Shown here piece by piece: positions 59,401 through 64,000 of a stretch of 64,000 nt of DNA. A program made the position numbers and the translations under genes. The notes under the pieces were generated by a model, which saw nothing but the letters and a program-made list of their open reading frames with translations, was not told where the DNA came from and did not search any database. The DNA comes from Gnetum montanum (Eukaryota; Streptophyta; Gnetopsida; Gnetales; Gnetaceae), in contig MNCI01010836.1 of assembly GCA_015680685.1 (NCBI GenBank), forward strand, positions 1 through 64,000, in the 5' to 3' direction. The stretch's first letter is position 1. Each line of letters begins with the position of its first letter.

Positions 59401-59960
59401 AGAGGGATCTCCAATTCTATTATGATTTTTTTGCTACTAGACTATCTGGTGATAGCATCTGATGCATGTCTAAAATCACCTATGCACGTTACTGGACGAT
59501 TTTGAATAGCAAAGTGTAGGCAACACATGATTTAGTTGAAAAAAGGGCATAGATGGATCTGTTGAATGGGAAATGTCATGATTGGAAATCCTTTGCTTCT
59601 AAAGTATGGAAGTGGGATCAAGACTAAAAGGATCACAAGCATTAATACAAGAAATGGTTAAAGGAGGAGTCAGTTGAACATTGCTGGATGGAAATGTTCA
59701 TTGATGGGCTAGGCTTGCATCCTACTTACGATAGGTTTGTTGAGTGCACCAAGGTGGAGGGATCTCCTAAGAGAACCATTACCATCGCCTCTGGGAAGGC
59801 TTTGATAGGCATGTTCTCTCTTGAGCACCCTACCTAGACTTTGGTGAACAAGGGTAAAACCTTGGTTGGTAATGATCTTGGCCTAGAGGAGGATTGGGCA
59901 AATGTGCCCAAGGAGGAGATTCTATGGTGTTTGGAGGCCAAATTAAAACCCTCCTCACTT
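56446..59960 (+). pseudogene. Chimeric gene: FCP1/NIF-like HAD domain plus plant-transposon-type domain, antisense inside Tat element F
   Basis: Exons joined by phase: 56446-56895, 56980-57251, 57343-58389, about 58489-58790, 58866-59075 and 59182 to about 59960. The first two encode a HAD (FCP1-homology) domain: LLVVELIGVLSW where active enzymes have a DxD-type loop, then FLSFILQNFSVVIWSHLSEQ, SNTLFLAFHVHTLFQNPPG and a C-terminal helix. Both loop Asp residues are replaced, so it is not catalytic. The third exon (348 codons, four stops) resembles the 'putative plant transposon protein' family, with MDLFTSLTPNVLATKMITIF and FDLFGMPMDGARVA. The last exons are charged and helical (EALEKDREEKRDLQFYYDFF). 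Most premature stops are one C-to-T change from Gln or Arg codons. No upstream start exon was found. One splice (into 58489) needs a 1-nt shift. Confidence 0.7.
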
Positions 59961-60046
59961 GTGAGTGTTTTATTATGGTCCTTATTTTTGTATGGTTTTA
60001 TTATTTTCATTGTTAGTGTTACTATTTTTCTTGGTTTTGTATTCAA

Positions 60047-60443
60047 GGATGGGTTGCACCCTGGAATCAAGGAATTTCGACTTAGTTTTGGGTCTCTCAG
60101 AGTTGGTCACGTTGGAATCACACTGACAATGTGACCTCAGATTGACCATCAACGTGAGTGAGAAAATTTATATAGTTTGACACGAAATATGAAGTCCTGA
60201 ATATTGAAACTGAAGTAGCAAACAATGACCTTTAAGGATGTCTTGCACCCTTAGATTTGGACCATTTTTGACTTGATCTTGAAGTCATTGGAGTTGCTCA
60301 CACTGAGGGAAAGCTAGCTTGAGCAAGCTAACTTGACAAGCCAAGTGTGAGTTACAAGCCTTAGTCAAATGTTTGCCTCTCGAAAGCTTGGAAGGGTGTG
60401 AGTTCTCACTTCAATGTTCTAGGCTGAAATTAGTGGTGTTTCA
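60047..60443 (-). repeat. Element F 5' LTR, first 397 bp only
   Basis: Matches 48980-49376 closely and ends at the same TGAAACACC terminus (60443 on the minus strand). Homology stops at about 60047, where the antisense gene begins. About 1.3 kb of LTR is missing. Confidence 0.85.
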
Positions 60444-60448
60444 ACCAC
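60444..60448. repeat. Element F target duplication, right copy
   Basis: ACCAC, equal to 47648-47652. Confidence 0.75.
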
Positions 60449-61919
60449 CACCTGGTAGTTTAAATTCCCACTACTTGCATGATTTTTATTGTGGTTATTA
60501 AGAGAGAGAAATAGAGATGTTGATAATGATGGCCTCATGAGAGTATGGGAGTGTTGACATCAACACTTAGCTCCAAAACTTTTAATTGTATGAAAGTGCA
60601 AGGAAGAAGACTACAAAAATTTTTAAATGATGCAATAGATAAGGAATCACAAACATCACGAAAAAGGCAAATGGAAACTTAAAAGTAAATTGTATTGATC
60701 TAAACATGATTAAAATAACCATATAATCAAAAAAGAATTAGATGTGGGCTACCCAAACCACACCATCTTATTTAATTAAACTTTAAATATATAATTTATT
60801 ATTTTAACTACATATATTATATATAATTAAAATATAGAATGATTATTTTTTGAATCTTCTCACAAAGTAAAAGTGAATAGCATGCAGAATACTTTGAGCA
60901 CAAGACCCATACTAAACTTAATGAGGAGGATAGGTTCATGTTAGATCGTGGCTAGCCACAACTTTTGGATTTTTCCCTAGGATTCTTTTTTTTTTTTTGA
61001 CATTGAGAAACGGGATGGATGAAAAGGAATTGTTTGCTTCTATCATTTTTCTTTTCTTTTTTGAAAAAGAAGGAATGAAGTCTAGGGTAAGGATTTCTGC
61101 TGGACCCCATCACACTCATGAACTTATTACACTACCAATAAACATGGTCCTCATTCCTTTTTTTTCTTTTTTCTTTTAAGGATACTTTGCCCTTTGTATA
61201 CTTTATTCTTAAGGTAGGAATTCCAACACTAGTTTGGTTGATTAGTTGTACTAACAATGAACATGGTCTTTTCAGAACTTTGCCCATGGTGCAGTTCAAC
61301 CTTTGTGTATGTGCCTTTGATTACAATTTGATGGCATCATAGTAGGTCTCCTCAGGTGGCTAAGGGTTCTCAAGTGGAGATGAGCACACTTCACCCCATA
61401 GTTCACAAGGTAACCATGGATCATCACACTTGAGGGCTATGGCTAACCATTCTTCAACATCATCTATCCTACATTCACATGATCATGATGATTACATCAG
61501 AAGTCAGCACAAATATCATGCTCCATAATCCAGGATAACTAGAGTAGCTAAAAGCTTGAAAAAGATTGGGAAGAATCAAAGCATTATTAAAATATATAGT
61601 ATAAAACAGATTTTATGTAATACTGATAAGAAATATTATATAAAGCATTATACTAACATTATTCTCAATGGCGTTCTGATGACCCACGAGTAACTCAAAA
61701 GACCATAATGATTATTAAAATCATATGCAAAGAAAAAATCAAAACAATATGCCTAAAAAGAAATGATGGAAATGCAAAGAAAATATGCAAATGCAACTAT
61801 ACACAAATGAAATGCATGATGAAGAGGAAGAAAACATGTGACTAAGAATCTACTAGGTGTCCACATGCGGCATCTAAGTAAGAATGCTTTAAATGAAATG
61901 CATTAAAATTGCTAGGTAA
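60449..61919. other. AT-rich intergenic DNA
   Basis: No recognised domain or repeat. T-rich tracts lie near 60987-60998 and 61159-61178. Confidence 0.45.
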
Positions 61920-62165
61920 ACTATGTGCTTGTACAACAGCAACATTGTACACAATGGGGCCAATGATGTATTTAATTTAGAATGGGCCTAACCACATAGG
62001 AGAGAACTTACCCTGAAGATTTTCTCAGTTAAAAGTTCTACCTTTGTTTGAGACTAGGTCTCTTATCTTAAAGACTTCACCAACGTACTTCCTATCAAAA
62101 CATTGTTTAGCAATTTGTTGATGCTTAAGATTATGACAATCAAAACCTAATCTTAAATTTCTTAT
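61920..62165 (-). pseudogene. Tat integrase C-terminal fragment
   Basis: On the minus strand it reads HQQIAKQCFDRKYVGEVFK, IRDLVSNKGRTFN, a stop, then GKFSPMWLGPF, a stop, and IKYIIGPIVYN. This matches the integrase tail of element F (EDLVFKAIHEHPDKFSANWK) in order. It is a separate, older Tat remnant interrupted at 62200 by the start of element C. Confidence 0.7.
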
Positions 62166-62199
62166 TCATTTTCTCTCAAGACTTTTTTAATATAGGTTT

Positions 62200-63058
62200 T
62201 GATGAGTTATCATTTTTTTGGCCATGATATCGCAGCCATGATATTGTGTACGCAATATCACATATGCGATATTGCAGCCTAGACGTGATATCGTGTACAT
62301 GATATCGCAACCTATCTCCTGATCTATAAATAAGAGGTAGACAAATCTAGTAGGCAGTTTTTTAGAGTTATTACTTTTAAGTTTTCAATAAGTTTTTAGT
62401 ACATCAACTTTCCCTCTCAACCCTTTTGTCCCAATGTATGCCCGAAGCGTGGTGATTGTAATTGTACGACATCCTTATTCGAGTGTGACTTACTTGGACA
62501 CGCACATGATTGGCAATAAAGATCGAGATTACTTCATCATTGCAACATCTTCTTAGCTTAGTTATTTATTTATTTAATTTCTATTTACTACTTTCCTAGT
62601 TAATATCTCTCTACCCTTATCTCCTAGTAGCACGAAATGAGTAGGAGTTAATCACGAGCATTCAAGTGTGACTACTTTGTAACCCAGTAGTGTACTTAGG
62701 CCATGCGCTTGGTAATCCCAGTGGTAGTCATGCACGAGGTCCAAGATGTGTACGAATGAGTAAGGAACGAATGCTCATTGCACTTAGGCTAGCTTAGACT
62801 CTCTCTCTCCTAGTTTAGTTGATATTATTTTCCATTAGCCCTAGGAGTAGAAATAGTATAGGAACACATCATACACCTCACTTTGGACTAAACCATATGT
62901 GACAAAGCTAATACTAGTCTAGGTGGGAAGACAACAAACTGCAATCTATGAGTAACTATCTAGATACCACAACTAGCCCATCTATAGAATTCAACCAGAT
63001 CGTGTGTGAAACACTCGTATTCGTATGCTTGAGTGTAGGGGTACCTCACCACTCATTA
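62200..63058 (+). repeat. Element C 5' LTR (859 bp)
   Basis: Starts TGATGAGTTATC and ends CACTCATTA, one transition from ACTCATCA. U3 holds GATATCG-type palindromes (62220-62312) and a TATA box (TATAAATA, 62325-62332). The later part shares the GTAACCCAGTAG and GGTAATCCCAGTGG blocks with LTRs A and B. Confidence 0.85.
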
Positions 63059-63077
63059 TTGGCACCATTGCTGTGGA
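63059..63077 (+). promoter_or_regulatory. Element C primer-binding site
   Basis: TTGGCACCATTGCTGTGGA after the LTR end. Of the three Athila sites it is the closest to the expected Athila sequence in its second half. Confidence 0.75.
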
Positions 63078-63209
63078 CAGTGTTAGTTATCTAGGTTAGT
63101 TATATCATACAAGGTCTCTATATAGGAATTAATGATACACCTTTTAGAAAGAAATAATAAAAAATTCACATACAGATTCACACACAGATTCACACACAAT
63201 TGCACAACC

Positions 63210-64000
63210 ATTCCTCTCCTACAAGACTACGATAACGCCACATCTAGTCAGGCAATTCATTGAAGAACCAATGAATTATATGACAATGAAGATTGTAGTA
63301 CACAATCTGAGATGGGGGTTTCTTATAAACATAAATGAAGAAAGCATCATCCCAACACATGAAAGAATAATTTACTAAATGACAATGAACCCCTACTAGC
63401 CACTACAACCCTAATGCAAATACAAGAGGTTGTTTGAATCTCCCGTAGGCATCGTAAAGAGAGCCACCTACCCAAGCTCAATTTAAACAACTTTCCTAAT
63501 TTCCTAGGAGGCTATGACTTAGATCTACAACAACATTTACAATCCTTCTATGATGCCTGTGCATGAAACAACATTGATAATGATTAGAAAAAAATCAAGC
63601 TCTTTCCTATGACACTCATTGGCCAAGCAAAATTATGGTATATATTGTTAAAACCAAATTCAATATGACATTGGTCAACAATGGTAGAACTCTTTAATGA
63701 AAGATCTTAGACCTACACAAGAGTGTCAACCTTGAGGAAACATTTCCAAGAGTGGAAACAAGCAACATGAACCCTTGGACATGGCTTTAGAAATTTATTA
63801 TGCACTGTTAAACAATTGTCTAGGCCATGAGTTCTCCAAGGAAAGGCTAATGTACCATATTATTGATGGGCTTCATGATGCAACAAGAGAAACCCTAGGG
63901 ATGTATGCCCAAGGTCAACTATATGAACTATGAAACCATCAATTCCAAGAGCTTATTAAGCAGGTAGCAAAAGAGGAAGGAGAAATGGCTACATGGGAGA
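63210..64000 (+). pseudogene. Element C Gag, partial and broken
   Basis: The Gag core reads FPNFLGGYDLDLQQHLQSFY (about 63495), then KLFPMTLIGQAKLWY and, later, STMVELFNERS. It aligns with GGYNTDP and ELFNDKYQM of element B. Stops occur about every 20-40 codons. It continues beyond the window. Confidence 0.75.

Larger units (their letters stand above)
47653..60443 (-). mobile_element. Tat-type LTR retrotransposon F with antisense gene
   Basis: About 12.8 kb between ACCAC duplications. On the minus strand: the first 397 bp of the 5' LTR (60443-60047), then the antisense gene (56446-59960), a repeat-word region (54910-56060), pre-RT linker, RT, RNase H, a second RNase H, integrase, 3' repeats and a full 3' LTR. 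Most of the 5' LTR, the primer site, gag and protease are missing. The second RNase H places it in the Tat (Ogre/Retand-like) lineage. Confidence 0.82.
62200..64000 (+). mobile_element. Athila-type element C, runs off the window
   Basis: 5' LTR, primer site (63059) and the first part of gag. Pol and the 3' LTR would lie beyond 64000. The LTR belongs to the palindrome-bearing subtype seen in A and A'. Confidence 0.82.

Overview
This is a repeat-rich, AT-rich stretch of a land-plant nuclear genome. The evidence is plant Ty3/gypsy LTR retrotransposons of two lineages (Athila and Tat), an L1-type LINE with a plant-style zf-RVT tail, a tRNA-type SINE, and a relic of a plant S1/P1 nuclease gene with spliceable introns. 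The species cannot be told from the sequence. No tRNA, rRNA or CRISPR was seen, and no complete intact gene. Nearly every coding region is broken by stops or frameshifts. Two runs of N (23233-23776 and 41342-41393) are assembly gaps.

Layout. 1-44: end of a Tat-type LTR. 1780-1905: SINE copy. 2438-8009: L1-type LINE between 14-bp target duplications. 8719-9848: S1/P1 nuclease pseudogene. 10778-14823: Athila element A (minus; 5' LTR, gag, protease, no pol). 15439-15600 and 16005-16115: LINE and SINE pieces. 16352-17880: 3' end of a second Athila element (A', minus). 18941-20347: degraded five-exon gene of unknown function (plus), antisense to the adjoining Tat element D (gag and protease, minus, to about 25250). 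25888-44967: Athila element B (plus), split by the complete Tat element E (33009-42642, plus, TSD ctttg). 44968-47650: non-TE or unclassified DNA with one or two good exons of an unidentified gene (minus). 47653-60443: Tat element F (minus, TSD accac), with pol and dual RNase H. Most of its 5' LTR and all of its gag are missing, and in their place lies a large antisense multi-exon gene joining an FCP1/NIF-like HAD domain to a plant-transposon-type domain. 61920-62165: Tat integrase remnant. 62200-64000: Athila element C (LTR, primer site, gag), running off the window.

How the parts relate. A, A', B and C share LTR ends (TGATGAG...ACTCATCA) and a TTGGCACCATT primer site, so they are one Athila family. 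B shows the Athila RT motif FMDDFSTYG. D, E and F are Tat-lineage: D and E have a primer site ending in AGGAGGGCC, E and F share LTRs and a 3' repeat region, and F has the second RNase H typical of Tat. E has gag and protease but no pol, so it could only have moved with enzymes from a relative such as F. The most unusual content is two spliced, antisense, cellular-looking genes, each beside or inside a Tat element (18941-20347 and 56446-59960).
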